Positions 9,086-15,923 of a DNA stretch of 21,677 nt are shown here, piece by piece. The DNA is from a bacterium (GTDB lineage: Bacteria > Bacillota > Clostridia > Oscillospirales > Oscillospiraceae). The notes beneath the pieces were generated by a model, which saw only the letters and a program-made list of their open reading frames with translations, did no database searches and was not told where the DNA came from. The position numbers were made by a program, and so were the translations under genes. How positions within the stretch are numbered: the first letter of the stretch is position 1; each line of letters starts with the position of its first letter. Where the stretch lies: positions 1 through 21,677 of the forward strand of contig SFVC01000037.1 of NCBI GenBank assembly GCA_004560375.1. The letters are read 5' to 3'.

Positions 9086-9565
9086 TTACCAGTTCTCCTG
9101 CCTGGGAGAGGCCCCGGCGGGCACCCGCTCCACGAATACCTTGACCCCCTCGATGTGCAGCACCTTCACCATGGTTCCGGCGGGGATGGGGTCGCCGTCC
9201 TCGCTGCGGGCGGTCCAGGTGACGCCCCGGATGATGACGGCGCCCTTGCCCTGGATGTTGTCGATGTCCTCGGTGACCAGGGCCTCCTGGCCGATGGCCC
9301 GGTCGGCGTTGGTGTGCTCCACCTGATTGTTCAAATGCTTTTTGGCCAGGGGCCGCACCGCGGCCAGGCACAGCAGGCTCACCGCCAGGAACAGGGTGAT
9401 CTGGATCCACAGCGCCCCGCCCAGCAAAGCGGCGATCAGCGCCGCCAGCGCCCCGGCGGCAAACCAGATGGAGGTCAGCCCCACGGTGGCGGCCTCCCCG
9501 CCCGCAAAGAGCAGCAGCAGCACCAGCCAGACGATTTTCTGCATGGATTCCGCGTCAAACGGCAT
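9086..9565 (-). CDS. NfeD-family membrane protein
   Basis: 159 residues, the short form of NfeD without the ClpP-like protease domain. Hydrophobic helices fill about residues 9-70 (IVWLVLLLLFAGG, IWFAAGALAALIAALLGG, ITLFLAVSLLCLAAV). A soluble OB-fold follows (about 85-150: IGQEALVTEDIDNIQGKGAVIIRG, then IPAGTMVKVLHIEGVKVFVE). The family usually works with SPFH proteins, and the next gene on this strand is one. The start at 9565 is preferred because AAAGGAG lies just upstream and the protein then opens directly into the first helix; the open frame continues to 9694 but the extra 43 residues look like non-coding sequence. A possible -10 (TACAAT, minus strand) is at 9624-9619, with a weak -35. 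Confidence 0.88.
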   Translation of the reverse strand: MPFDAESMQKIVWLVLLLLFAGGEAATVGLTSIWFAAGALAALIAALLGGALWIQITLFLAVSLLCLAAVRPLAKKHLNNQVEHTNADRAIGQEALVTEDIDNIQGKGAVIIRGVTWTARSEDGDPIPAGTMVKVLHIEGVKVFVERVPAGASPRQENW

Positions 9566-9678
9566 AATCGGCACTCCTTTCTCTCGTCCGTTCCAGCCCC
9601 GGTTTGGGCTTCCAATAAATTGTATCATAAAACGCGGCTGAGGGAAAGAAGTTTTTCGCGGCCGGGGCCATATTATTG

Positions 9679-9707
9679 TTGCCAACCCTTCCATTTTACA
9701 TTATACT
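9679..9707 (+). promoter_or_regulatory. Promoter for the THUMP methyltransferase, overlapped by a dyad
   Basis: TTGCCA (9679-9684), 17 bases, TATACT (9702-9707): five of six matches in each box at ideal spacing. An imperfect dyad (CTTCC and TTTACATT at 9688-9702, AATGTAAA and GGAAG at 9712-9724, with a two-base bulge) overlaps the -10 and the predicted start point. It could be an operator or a 5' hairpin. The leader to the start codon is about 100 bases. Confidence 0.65.
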
Positions 9708-9815
9708 ATGGAATGTAAAGGAAGTCAGGCTGTTTTCCTTCCCCTCGACAGGATGGTACACCCTTCACCCAATGGAAGGTCAAGGGGTTTTAAAAATTTT
9801 TTGACGGAGCGTTTT

Positions 9816-10937
9816 ATGGATCAAACCTTACAGTTTGTCATACCCGCCCTCATGGGGGTGGAGAGCACGGTGGCCTGGGAGCTGAAAAAGCTGGGCCTGC
9901 CGGACGTGCGGGCGGAAAACGGCCGGGTGCTGTGCCGGGGGGACGCCGGGGACATCCCCCGGATGAACCTGAATCTGCGGTGCGGGGCCCGGGTGCTGCT
10001 GGAGCTGGGGCGGTTCTCCGCCCGAACCTTCGAGGAGCTGTTCCAGGGGGTGCTGTCCATCCCCTGGGAGGACTACATCCCCCGGGAGGGCCGCTTCCCG
10101 GTGAAGGGGTACTCCATCAGCTCCCAGCTGCACTCGGTGCCCGCCTGCCAGTCCATTGTGAAAAAGGCGCTGTGCACGCGGCTGGGGCGGGCCTATGGGC
10201 TGGAAACCCTGCCGGAGACGGGAAGCTTATACCAGGTGCAGTTCTCCATTTTGAAGGATGAAGTCACTCTAATGCTGGACACCTCCGGGGACAGCCTGTA
10301 CAAGCGGGGCTACCGGGCTCAGAACATGGGCGCGCCTCTGCGGGAGACGCTGGCGGCGGCGCTGGTGCTGCTGTCCCGCTACCGGGGGCGGGATCCCTTC
10401 TGCGACCCCTTCTGCGGCTCGGGCACCATCCCCATCGAGGCCGCCCTCATCGCCAGGAACCGGGCCCCGGGGCTGAACCGCACCTTTGCCGCCCAGCGGT
10501 GGGGGTGGGTGCCCTCCAGGCTGTGGATGGACGCCGCCGACGAGGCCATGGATCACGAGTTCCACGGGGACTACGACATCTGGGGCGGGGACATCGACCC
10601 CGCCGCCGTGGAGCTGTCCCGCCACAACGCCGAGCTGGCCGGGGTGGAGGACACGGTGCGGTTTGAGACGGCGGACGCGGCGAGCTTCCACCGGGATTCT
10701 TCCCGGGGCCGGGTGGTGACCAACCCGCCCTACGGGGAGCGGCTGCTGGAGAAGAAGGAGGCGGAGGAGCTGTACCGCGCCTTTGGAAAGGCGGCCCGGG
10801 GGCTGCCCCCCGGCTGGGAGGTGGACGTGCTGTCCTCCCACACCGAGTTTGAGCGGGCCTTCGGTAGGCCGGCGGACAAAAAGCGGAAATTATATAACGG
10901 CATGATCAAGTGTGATTTCTTTATGTACGGCTTATAA
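9816..10937 (+). CDS. THUMP-domain class I SAM-dependent RNA methyltransferase (RlmL N-terminal/YpsC type)
   Basis: 373 residues. The COG0116 family methylates guanine N2 in RNA; E. coli RlmL modifies 23S rRNA, while the exact target in Firmicutes is not clear from sequence. The N-terminal half is a ferredoxin-like/THUMP RNA-binding region (FVIPALMGVESTVAWELKKLG). The catalytic half has DSLYKRGYR (about 158-166), SAM motif I DPFCGSGTIPIEAA (197-210) and catalytic motif IV TNPPYGERL (302-310). The ATG at 9816 was chosen because the recognisable domain starts there and GGAG lies a few bases upstream; 36 further in-frame codons upstream look non-coding and fall in the leader. The lipid kinase follows after 50 bases and is likely co-transcribed. 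Confidence 0.9.
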   Translation: MDQTLQFVIPALMGVESTVAWELKKLGLPDVRAENGRVLCRGDAGDIPRMNLNLRCGARVLLELGRFSARTFEELFQGVLSIPWEDYIPREGRFPVKGYSISSQLHSVPACQSIVKKALCTRLGRAYGLETLPETGSLYQVQFSILKDEVTLMLDTSGDSLYKRGYRAQNMGAPLRETLAAALVLLSRYRGRDPFCDPFCGSGTIPIEAALIARNRAPGLNRTFAAQRWGWVPSRLWMDAADEAMDHEFHGDYDIWGGDIDPAAVELSRHNAELAGVEDTVRFETADAASFHRDSSRGRVVTNPPYGERLLEKKEAEELYRAFGKAARGLPPGWEVDVLSSHTEFERAFGRPADKKRKLYNGMIKCDFFMYGL

Positions 10938-10987
10938 GGACGAATCGAAGCGCCCAGAGGAATATTTTGAGAGAGAGGGTCTGGGGC

Positions 10988-11899
10988 ATGAAACATATAT
11001 TCATCATCAACCCCATGGCGGGAAAAAGGGGCGGCGCCCAAAAGCTGGAGGAGGACATCCGGGCGCTGGGCATACCCACTGAGATCGTCCACACCCGGGA
11101 GACGGGGGGCGCCCGCCGGATCGCCCGGGAGGCGGCGGAGAGCGGGGAGCCGGTGCGTCTGTACGCCTGCGGCGGGGACGGTACGCTGAACGAGGTGGTA
11201 AACGGCGCGGCGGGCTTTGCCAACGCCGCCGTCACCAACGTGCCCATCGGCACGGGCAACGACTTTTTGAAGATCTTCGGCCCGGACTACCGGGCCCGGT
11301 TTTCCGATCTGCGGGCCCTGTCCCAGGGGCCCCAGGCGGCCATGGATCTCATCGACTGCAACGGTCTGCTGGGCATCGACATCGTGTGCACCGGGGTGGA
11401 CGCCCGGATCGCCGTGGACAAGGACAGCTACAAGGTGCTGCCCCTGGTGAGCGGCATCGGGGCCTACATCCTGTCCCTGGTGGTCAACGTGCTGTTCAAG
11501 CCCATCTCCGTGCCCACGGTGGTGGACTGCGGCGACCTCCACTTCCAAGGGGAGACTACCATTGTCTGCGTGTGCAATGGGCGGCACTACGGCGGCGGCT
11601 TCATGCCCGTGGGGGACAATCTGCCGGACGACGGTGTGCTGGAGACGCTGGTGGTGCCCAAGGTGAGCCGGCTCACCTTTTTCCGGTTGGTGGGGAAGTA
11701 CGCCAAGGGGAAGTACCGGGACTATCCCGAGCTCATCTATCACCGCCGGGGGGACGGCGTCACCGTCCGGGGGGAGCGGGAGCTGGTGGCGGTGGTGGAC
11801 GGCGAGCCGGTGCGGGCCAGGGAGCTGAGCATCCGCCTGTCGGACAGGAAGGTGAACTTCTTCTATCCGGCGGGGATGAGCTACGCCCCGCTCTGTTGA
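10988..11899 (+). CDS. Diacylglycerol kinase-family lipid kinase (DagK/YegS type)
   Basis: 303 residues. Members phosphorylate diacylglycerol or related lipids at the membrane. The catalytic domain is recognised by INPMAGKRGG at 7-16, the nucleotide-binding CGGDGTLNEVVNG (61-73) and IGTGNDF (87-93). A C-terminal beta-sandwich includes VDGEPV. Cytoplasmic and soluble by appearance. The start at ATG 10988 (MKHIFIINP) matches the family; a TTG seven codons earlier is possible but adds nothing recognisable. The ribosome site (GAGAGAGGG) is weak. It is followed by a strong terminator before groES. Members include DgkB, bmrU-like and sphingosine-kinase-like proteins, so the substrate is not certain. 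Confidence 0.88.
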   Translation: MKHIFIINPMAGKRGGAQKLEEDIRALGIPTEIVHTRETGGARRIAREAAESGEPVRLYACGGDGTLNEVVNGAAGFANAAVTNVPIGTGNDFLKIFGPDYRARFSDLRALSQGPQAAMDLIDCNGLLGIDIVCTGVDARIAVDKDSYKVLPLVSGIGAYILSLVVNVLFKPISVPTVVDCGDLHFQGETTIVCVCNGRHYGGGFMPVGDNLPDDGVLETLVVPKVSRLTFFRLVGKYAKGKYRDYPELIYHRRGDGVTVRGERELVAVVDGEPVRARELSIRLSDRKVNFFYPAGMSYAPLC

Positions 11900-11966
11900 C
11901 GGCGTATCTTGTGGCGTTTGCGCCGCGTCTGCTGGCGGCGGCTCCGCGCAATAGATTTTGCCGAAA

Positions 11967-11993
11967 TTAGCACTCCCGATATCCGATTGTGAA
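11967..11993. promoter_or_regulatory. Degenerate CIRCE-like site
   Basis: A perfect CIRCE left arm TTAGCACTC (11967-11975) is followed, at the correct nine-base spacing, by GATTGTGAA (11985-11993), which matches the right arm in only six of nine positions. It lies 116 bp upstream of the intact groES CIRCE and upstream of the terminator. It may be a decayed or secondary HrcA site, or chance. Confidence 0.35.
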
Positions 11994-12012
11994 CGAAGGG
12001 TGAATTTTTTGG

Positions 12013-12053
12013 AATCAACCCCTGTTTTTTTCAAAATGGGGGTTGATTTTTTT
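12013..12053 (+). terminator. Rho-independent terminator after the lipid kinase gene
   Basis: AATCAACCCC (12013-12022), a 16-base T/A-rich loop, GGGGTTGATT (12039-12048), and a T-run to 12053. It separates the lipid kinase transcript from the groES promoter, whose -35 box overlaps its right arm. Confidence 0.88.
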
Positions 12054-12071
12054 GCCCATAGGGGGTATTAT
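12043..12071 (+). promoter_or_regulatory. Probable groESL promoter
   Basis: TTGATT (12043-12048), 17 bases, TATTAT (12066-12071): four of six and five of six matches at ideal spacing. It is immediately upstream of CIRCE. An alternative -10, CATACT (12072-12077), would place CIRCE at the same five-base distance seen at hrcA but has no good -35. Confidence 0.6.
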
Positions 12072-12082
12072 CATACTTGTGG

Positions 12083-12109
12083 TTGGCACTCAAGGCAAAA
12101 GAGTGCTAA
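12083..12109. promoter_or_regulatory. CIRCE operator of groESL
   Basis: TTGGCACTC (12083-12091), nine bases, GAGTGCTAA (12101-12109). There is one departure from the consensus (G for A at the third position of the left arm). It lies in the leader about 50 bases before the groES start and should bind HrcA. Confidence 0.95.
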
Positions 12110-12159
12110 CCCATCTGATTGGTTAATACGTAATCTATAGATTTAAGGAGGAACCAGCA

Positions 12160-12444
12160 ATGAATCTCAAACCCCTGTCTGACCGCGTGATCCTGAAGGC
12201 CCTGGAGGCCGAGGAGAAGACCAAGGGCGGCATCATCCTCACCGGCGGCGCCAAGGAGAAGCCCGAAATGGCCGAAGTGGTGGCCGTGGGCCCCGGCGGC
12301 CCGGTGGACGGCAAGGAAGTCGTCATGACCGTGAAGCCCGGCGATAAGGTGCTCACCAGCAAGTATTCCGGTACCGAGGTCAAGGTGGACGGCGAGGAGT
12401 ACACCATCGTCCGTCAGAACGACATCCTGGCCATTGTGGAGTAA
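12160..12444 (+). CDS. groES: Co-chaperonin GroES (Hsp10)
   Basis: 94 residues, full length. GroES caps the GroEL ring. It opens MNLKPLSDRVILK, has the mobile loop region EEKTKGGIILTGGAKEKPE (about 18-36) that contacts GroEL, and GDKVLTSKYSGTEVKVDGEEY before the ending DILAIVE. A strong AAGGAGGA ribosome site precedes the ATG. Controlled by the CIRCE just upstream. The gene is intact, but the DNA of its last 19 codons plus stop is repeated 206 bp downstream, just before groEL, with a block of hairpins between the two copies. Confidence 0.98.
   Translation: MNLKPLSDRVILKALEAEEKTKGGIILTGGAKEKPEMAEVVAVGPGGPVDGKEVVMTVKPGDKVLTSKYSGTEVKVDGEEYTIVRQNDILAIVE
12387..12444 (+). repeat. Direct repeat copy 1 (native 3' end of groES)
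   Basis: This 58-bp segment encodes the last 18 complete codons and the stop of groES. It matches 12593-12650 at 56 of 58 positions with a constant offset of 206 bp. The two differences, at 12393 and 12441, fall at third codon positions and are synonymous (Gly and Glu). Confidence 0.95.
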
Positions 12445-12592
12445 CATCTGGAGAGCACCACGGAAGCCGTCCACCTGGGGCCCCATCGTGAGATGGGGCG
12501 GCGCGTAAGCGCCGGAGGCTGACGGAATTCATTTCCGGCAGCCGCATATAAAATCCCCAAAGGGCCCCCGCGAAACGAAGTTTCGTGGGGAA
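12445..12592 (+). other. 148-bp structured insert of four hairpins between groES and groEL
   Basis: Four hairpins lie in close succession. H1 is CCCCATC-GTGA-GATGGGG (12481-12498). H2 is CGGCGC-GTAA-GCGCCG (12499-12514). H3 pairs GGCTG and CGGAA with TTCCG and CAGCC around a TTCAT loop, with one internal mismatch (12517-12543). H4 pairs CCCCGCGAAAC with GTTTCGTGGGG around GAA, with one G-T wobble (12566-12590). H1 and H2 abut and both have GNRA-type loops. It would be transcribed between groES and groEL. No T-run follows H4, so it is not an ordinary terminator. H2 plus the following CGCCGGAGGC resembles the array at the left end of the window (37-61). I see no reading frame and cannot assign a known RNA family. 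Confidence 0.8.
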
Positions 12593-12650
12593 GGACGGTG
12601 AGGAGTACACCATCGTCCGTCAGAACGACATCCTGGCCATTGTGGAATAA
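12593..12650 (+). repeat. Direct repeat copy 2 (non-coding duplicate of the groES tail)
   Basis: 56/58 identical to 12387-12444, and in its reading frame it still encodes the same GroES C-terminal residues and stop. It has no start codon with a ribosome site; the frame closes upstream at a TAA at 12549-12551. The groEL ribosome site follows directly (TTTTGGAGGT), so this copy occupies the position expected for the original groES-groEL junction. Confidence 0.93.
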
Positions 12651-12670
12651 TATTTTGGAGGTAATGCGAT

Positions 12671-14296
12671 ATGTCTAAAATCATTTGCTACGGCGAGGAG
12701 GCCCGCCACGCTCTGGAGCGGGGCGTCAACCAGCTGGCCGACACCGTCAAGATCACCATGGGCCCCAAGGGCCGCAACGTGGTGCTGGATAAGAAGTTCG
12801 GCACCCCCCTCATCACCAACGACGGCGTGACCATCGCCAAGGAGATCGAGCTGGCCGACCCCTTCGAGAACATGGGCGCTCAGATCGTCAAGGAGGTCTC
12901 CACCAAGACCAACGACGTGGCCGGCGACGGCACCACCACCGCCACCCTGCTGGCCCAGGCCATCATCCGGGAGGGCCTGAAGAACCTGGCCGCCGGGGCC
13001 AACCCCATGGTGATGAAGAAGGGCATCTCCAAGGCCACCGACGCCGCCATCGAGGCCATCAAGAGCCACTCCAAGCCCGTGTCCGGCACCTCCGACATCG
13101 CCCGGGTGGGCGCCATCTCCTCCTCCGACGAGTTCATCGGCAACCTCATCGCCGAGGCCATGGAGAAGGTGAGCCACGACGGCGTCATCACCGTGGAGGA
13201 GTCCAAGACCGCCGAGACCTACTCCGAGGTGGTGGAGGGGATGCAGCTGGATCGGGGCTACATCACCCCCTATATGGTGACCGACACCGAGAAGATGGAG
13301 GCCGTGCTGGACGACGCGCTGATCCTCCTCACCGATAAGAAGATCTCCTCCATCCAGGATCTGCTGCCCCTGCTGGAGCAGGTGGTGCAGACCGGCAAGA
13401 AGCTGCTCATCGTGGCCGAGGACGTGGAGGGCGACGCGCTGTCCACCCTGCTGGTGAACAAGCTGCGGGGCACTCTGAACGTGTGCTGCATCAAGGCCCC
13501 CGGCTTCGGCGACCGCCGCAAGGAGATGCTGGAGGATATCGCCATCCTCACCGGCGGCACCGTGGTGTCCTCCGACCTGGGCATGGACATCAAGGAGACC
13601 ACCATGGATATGCTGGGCACCGCCCGCCAGATCAAGGTGCAGAAGGAGAACACCATCATCGTGGACGGCGCGGGCTCCGCCGAGGCCATTTCCGCCCGGG
13701 TGGGCCAGATCCGCAAGGCCATCGAGACCACCACCTCCGATTACGACAAGGAGAAGCTCCAGGAGCGTCTGGCCAAGCTGGCCGGCGGCGTGGCCATCAT
13801 CCGGGTGGGCGCCGCCACCGAGGCGGAGATGAAGGAGAAGAAGCTGCGTATCGAGGACGCGCTGAACGCCACCCGCGCCGCTGTGGAAGAGGGCATCGTG
13901 GCCGGCGGCGGCGCCGCCTACGTGGACGCCATCCCCTCCGTGGAGAAGCTGGTGGGCACCCTGGAGGGTGACGAGAAGACCGGCGCCAACATCGTGGCCC
14001 GGGCCCTGGCCGAGCCCATGAAGCAGATCGCCGCCAACGCCGGCATCGACGGCTCCGTGGTGCTGGAGAAGGTCAAGACCGCCGGCAAGGTGGGCTATGG
14101 CTTCGACGCCTACAAGGAGGAGTACTGCGACATGATCGCCTCCGGCATCGTGGATCCCACCAAGGTGACCCGCTCCGCCCTGGAGAACGCCGCCTCCGTG
14201 GCCGCCGTGCTGCTCACCACCGAGTCCCTGGTGGCCGACAAGCCCGAGCCTCCCGCTCCCGCGCCCGCTCCCAACCCCGACATGGGGATGTATTGA
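12671..14296 (+). CDS. groEL: Chaperonin GroEL (Hsp60)
   Basis: 541 residues, full length. Forms the double-ring folding chamber with GroES and is also the usual cofactor for HrcA activity. Visible are the equatorial ATP site (ITMGPKGRNVVLD; DVAGDGTTTATLLAQA at about 83-98), the apical-domain stretch EGMQLDRGYITPYM, and EEGIVAGGGAAY in the C-terminal equatorial segment. A TTTTGGAGGT ribosome site precedes the ATG. The tail is Pro/Ala-rich and ends PNPDMGMY rather than in the Gly-Gly-Met repeats found in many GroELs. It follows groES after an unusually long interval of 226 bp that contains the duplicated groES tail and four hairpins; CIRCE upstream of groES should control both genes. Confidence 0.99.
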   Translation: MSKIICYGEEARHALERGVNQLADTVKITMGPKGRNVVLDKKFGTPLITNDGVTIAKEIELADPFENMGAQIVKEVSTKTNDVAGDGTTTATLLAQAIIREGLKNLAAGANPMVMKKGISKATDAAIEAIKSHSKPVSGTSDIARVGAISSSDEFIGNLIAEAMEKVSHDGVITVEESKTAETYSEVVEGMQLDRGYITPYMVTDTEKMEAVLDDALILLTDKKISSIQDLLPLLEQVVQTGKKLLIVAEDVEGDALSTLLVNKLRGTLNVCCIKAPGFGDRRKEMLEDIAILTGGTVVSSDLGMDIKETTMDMLGTARQIKVQKENTIIVDGAGSAEAISARVGQIRKAIETTTSDYDKEKLQERLAKLAGGVAIIRVGAATEAEMKEKKLRIEDALNATRAAVEEGIVAGGGAAYVDAIPSVEKLVGTLEGDEKTGANIVARALAEPMKQIAANAGIDGSVVLEKVKTAGKVGYGFDAYKEEYCDMIASGIVDPTKVTRSALENAASVAAVLLTTESLVADKPEPPAPAPAPNPDMGMY

Positions 14297-14317
14297 TAGG
14301 CTCCAAACGGAATGAAC

Positions 14318-14351
14318 AAAGCGCCCCGGACTTCCTGTCCGGGGCGCTTTT
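14318..14351. terminator. Bidirectional terminator between groEL and the DNA glycosylase gene
   Basis: AAAGCGCCCCGGAC (14318-14331), a five-base loop, GTCCGGGGCGCTTT (14337-14350), T. A 14-pair stem with A-run and T-run flanks lies between two converging genes and can work on both strands. Confidence 0.93.
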
Positions 14352-14357
14352 GCGTCC

Positions 14358-14969
14358 TCACAGATAGAACCGCCAGGGGAAGTCCACCGCCTCCTCCGCG
14401 TAGTCGATGCCGATGCGTTTTCCCACTTTGACGTCCAGCGGCTCGTTGTCCTGGGGGCAGGGGGGCAGGCCCGCGTCCTCCGGCCGCCCGCAGACAAAGA
14501 GGGCCTGGGAGCCCCAGGGCAGGCCGTTGAGGGCCCGGTTAATGTTCATGCCGGCGCACACCTTGCCGGGGCCGTTGAGAAAATTCTTTTTCTGATAGGG
14601 GCTCATGTCCCGGCACTTGCAATGGAAGCGGTTTTCTGCTATGATATCAGGGTTATGCCTGGGGGCCAGGCCCCGCACCAGGATGGCCGCCGGCTCGCCC
14701 TGCGCCTCGGTGACGAAGTTCAGGCAGCAGTGCATCCCGTAGATCAGATAGACGTAGGCCGTCCCCGGCGGGGCGTAGAGCACTTTGGTGCGCTCCGTTT
14801 TCCGGCCGCCGTAGGCGTGGCAGGCCTTGTCCATCCGGCCCACGTAGGCCTCCGTCTCGGTGATCCGGGCGCACAGGGTGAGCCCGTCATACCGGCGCAC
14901 CAGGTACTTGCCCACCAGATCCCGGGCGGCCTCCACCGTGTCCCGGTCAAAAAACGACTGCGGCAGCAT
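14358..14969 (-). CDS. 3-methyladenine DNA glycosylase (AAG/MPG family)
   Basis: 203 residues. The alkyladenine glycosylase fold removes alkylated purines such as 3-methyladenine in base excision repair. It has RITETEAYVG, with E40 in the position of the human catalytic Glu125, H51 eleven residues later as in human His136, then YLIYGMHCCLNFV and NGPGKVCAGMNI. The ATG at 14969 (MLPQSFFDRDTVEAARDLVGKYLV) matches the family start and has AAAGGGGG about eight bases upstream; the open frame continues antisense into the transporter gene, and those residues are not meaningful. It diverges from the EamA gene with only 49 bases between start codons, too little to place its promoter with confidence. 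Confidence 0.93.
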   Translation of the reverse strand: MLPQSFFDRDTVEAARDLVGKYLVRRYDGLTLCARITETEAYVGRMDKACHAYGGRKTERTKVLYAPPGTAYVYLIYGMHCCLNFVTEAQGEPAAILVRGLAPRHNPDIIAENRFHCKCRDMSPYQKKNFLNGPGKVCAGMNINRALNGLPWGSQALFVCGRPEDAGLPPCPQDNEPLDVKVGKRIGIDYAEEAVDFPWRFYL

Positions 14970-15018
14970 CCGCCCGCCCCCTTTCCAATGATTATCATGA
15001 CTCGGAGTTGAGCTTGCT

Positions 15019-15915
15019 ATGAATGAATCCATGATGAAAAAACTGGCCAAGCCCATGATCGTGTTCGCCACCATGATCTGGGGCTCCACCTTCTTCATTT
15101 TGAAGGACACCCTGGACGATGTGGATCTCATGTTCCTGATGGCCTTCCGCTTTGGCTTCGCGGCGGTGCTGCTGGGGCTGGTGTTCTGGAAGCGGTGGAG
15201 GATCATCGACCGCTCCTACTGGTGGCGGGGCGGGCTGCTGGGCGTGTTCATGTTCATCGGCTACGCGGTGCAGAACTACGGCCTGATGGACACCACCCCG
15301 GGGAAGAACGCCTTTTTCACCGCCGTGTACTGCGTTATCGTCCCCTTCCTGTACTGGGCGGTGGACAAGCTGCGGCCCAGCCGGTTCAACGTGCTGGCGG
15401 CGGTGCTGTGCGTGGCGGGCATCGGCCTGGTGTCCTGGGACGGGGGCATCGCCCTCACCCGGGGGGATCTGATGACCCTGTGCGCCGGGTTCGTGTACGC
15501 CTGCCACATCGTGGCGGTGGCCAAGTTCTCCAGGGACAGGGACGCGGTGCTGCTGAGCATCCTCCAGTTCGCCTCCGCCGCCCTGTGCTTCTGCGTGGGC
15601 ACCGCCTTCACCCACGGCGTGCCCACACAGGGGCTGTCCCTCAACGCCTGGCTGGTGCTGCTGTACCTGGCGGTGTTCGGCACCACCATCGGCCAGCTGT
15701 TCCAGAACGTGGGGCAGAAGTACACCGACCCGTCCTCCGCCGCCCTGCTGCTCAGCCTGGAGGCCCCCTTCGGGGTGGCCTTCTCGGTGGCCTTCGGCGC
15801 GGAGAGCCCCGGGGGGCTGATGTACCTGGGCTTCGCCCTGATCTTCCTGGCGGTGGTGTGCTCCGAGACCCAGTTCAAGTTCCTGCGCCCCAAGCCCGCC
15901 CCGGAGGCGAAATAG
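15019..15915 (+). CDS. EamA/DMT-superfamily transporter
   Basis: 298 residues with about ten hydrophobic helices arranged as two homologous halves of the drug/metabolite transporter fold. The first half opens with MIVFATMIWGSTFFILKD and contains GYAVQNYGLMDTTPGKNAFFTAVYCVIVPF, typical of EamA repeats. The second half contains QLFQNVGQKYTDPSSAALLLSLEAPFG. The substrate is not predictable; relatives export amino acids or metabolites. The ribosome site is weak (CGGAG about 12 bases upstream). The stop is only eight bases from the stop of the converging hydrolase gene, and I see no terminator between them. Confidence 0.9.
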   Translation: MNESMMKKLAKPMIVFATMIWGSTFFILKDTLDDVDLMFLMAFRFGFAAVLLGLVFWKRWRIIDRSYWWRGGLLGVFMFIGYAVQNYGLMDTTPGKNAFFTAVYCVIVPFLYWAVDKLRPSRFNVLAAVLCVAGIGLVSWDGGIALTRGDLMTLCAGFVYACHIVAVAKFSRDRDAVLLSILQFASAALCFCVGTAFTHGVPTQGLSLNAWLVLLYLAVFGTTIGQLFQNVGQKYTDPSSAALLLSLEAPFGVAFSVAFGAESPGGLMYLGFALIFLAVVCSETQFKFLRPKPAPEAK

Positions 15916-15923
15916 GCCCCCTC

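Noticed and set aside
12445..12592. An ordinary rho-independent terminator or attenuator between groES and groEL
   Set aside because: No T-run follows any of the four hairpins, and termination here would cut groEL from its only visible promoter.
12585..12650. The downstream groES tail copy as a small gene or pseudogene
   Set aside because: Only a GTG at 12585 is available, inside the arm of a stable hairpin and without a ribosome site. It is better described as a duplicated fragment.
12620..14497. Antisense open frame of 625 codons across groEL
   Set aside because: Shadow of groEL, with repetitive Gly/His/Leu composition; it also crosses the terminator at 14318-14351.
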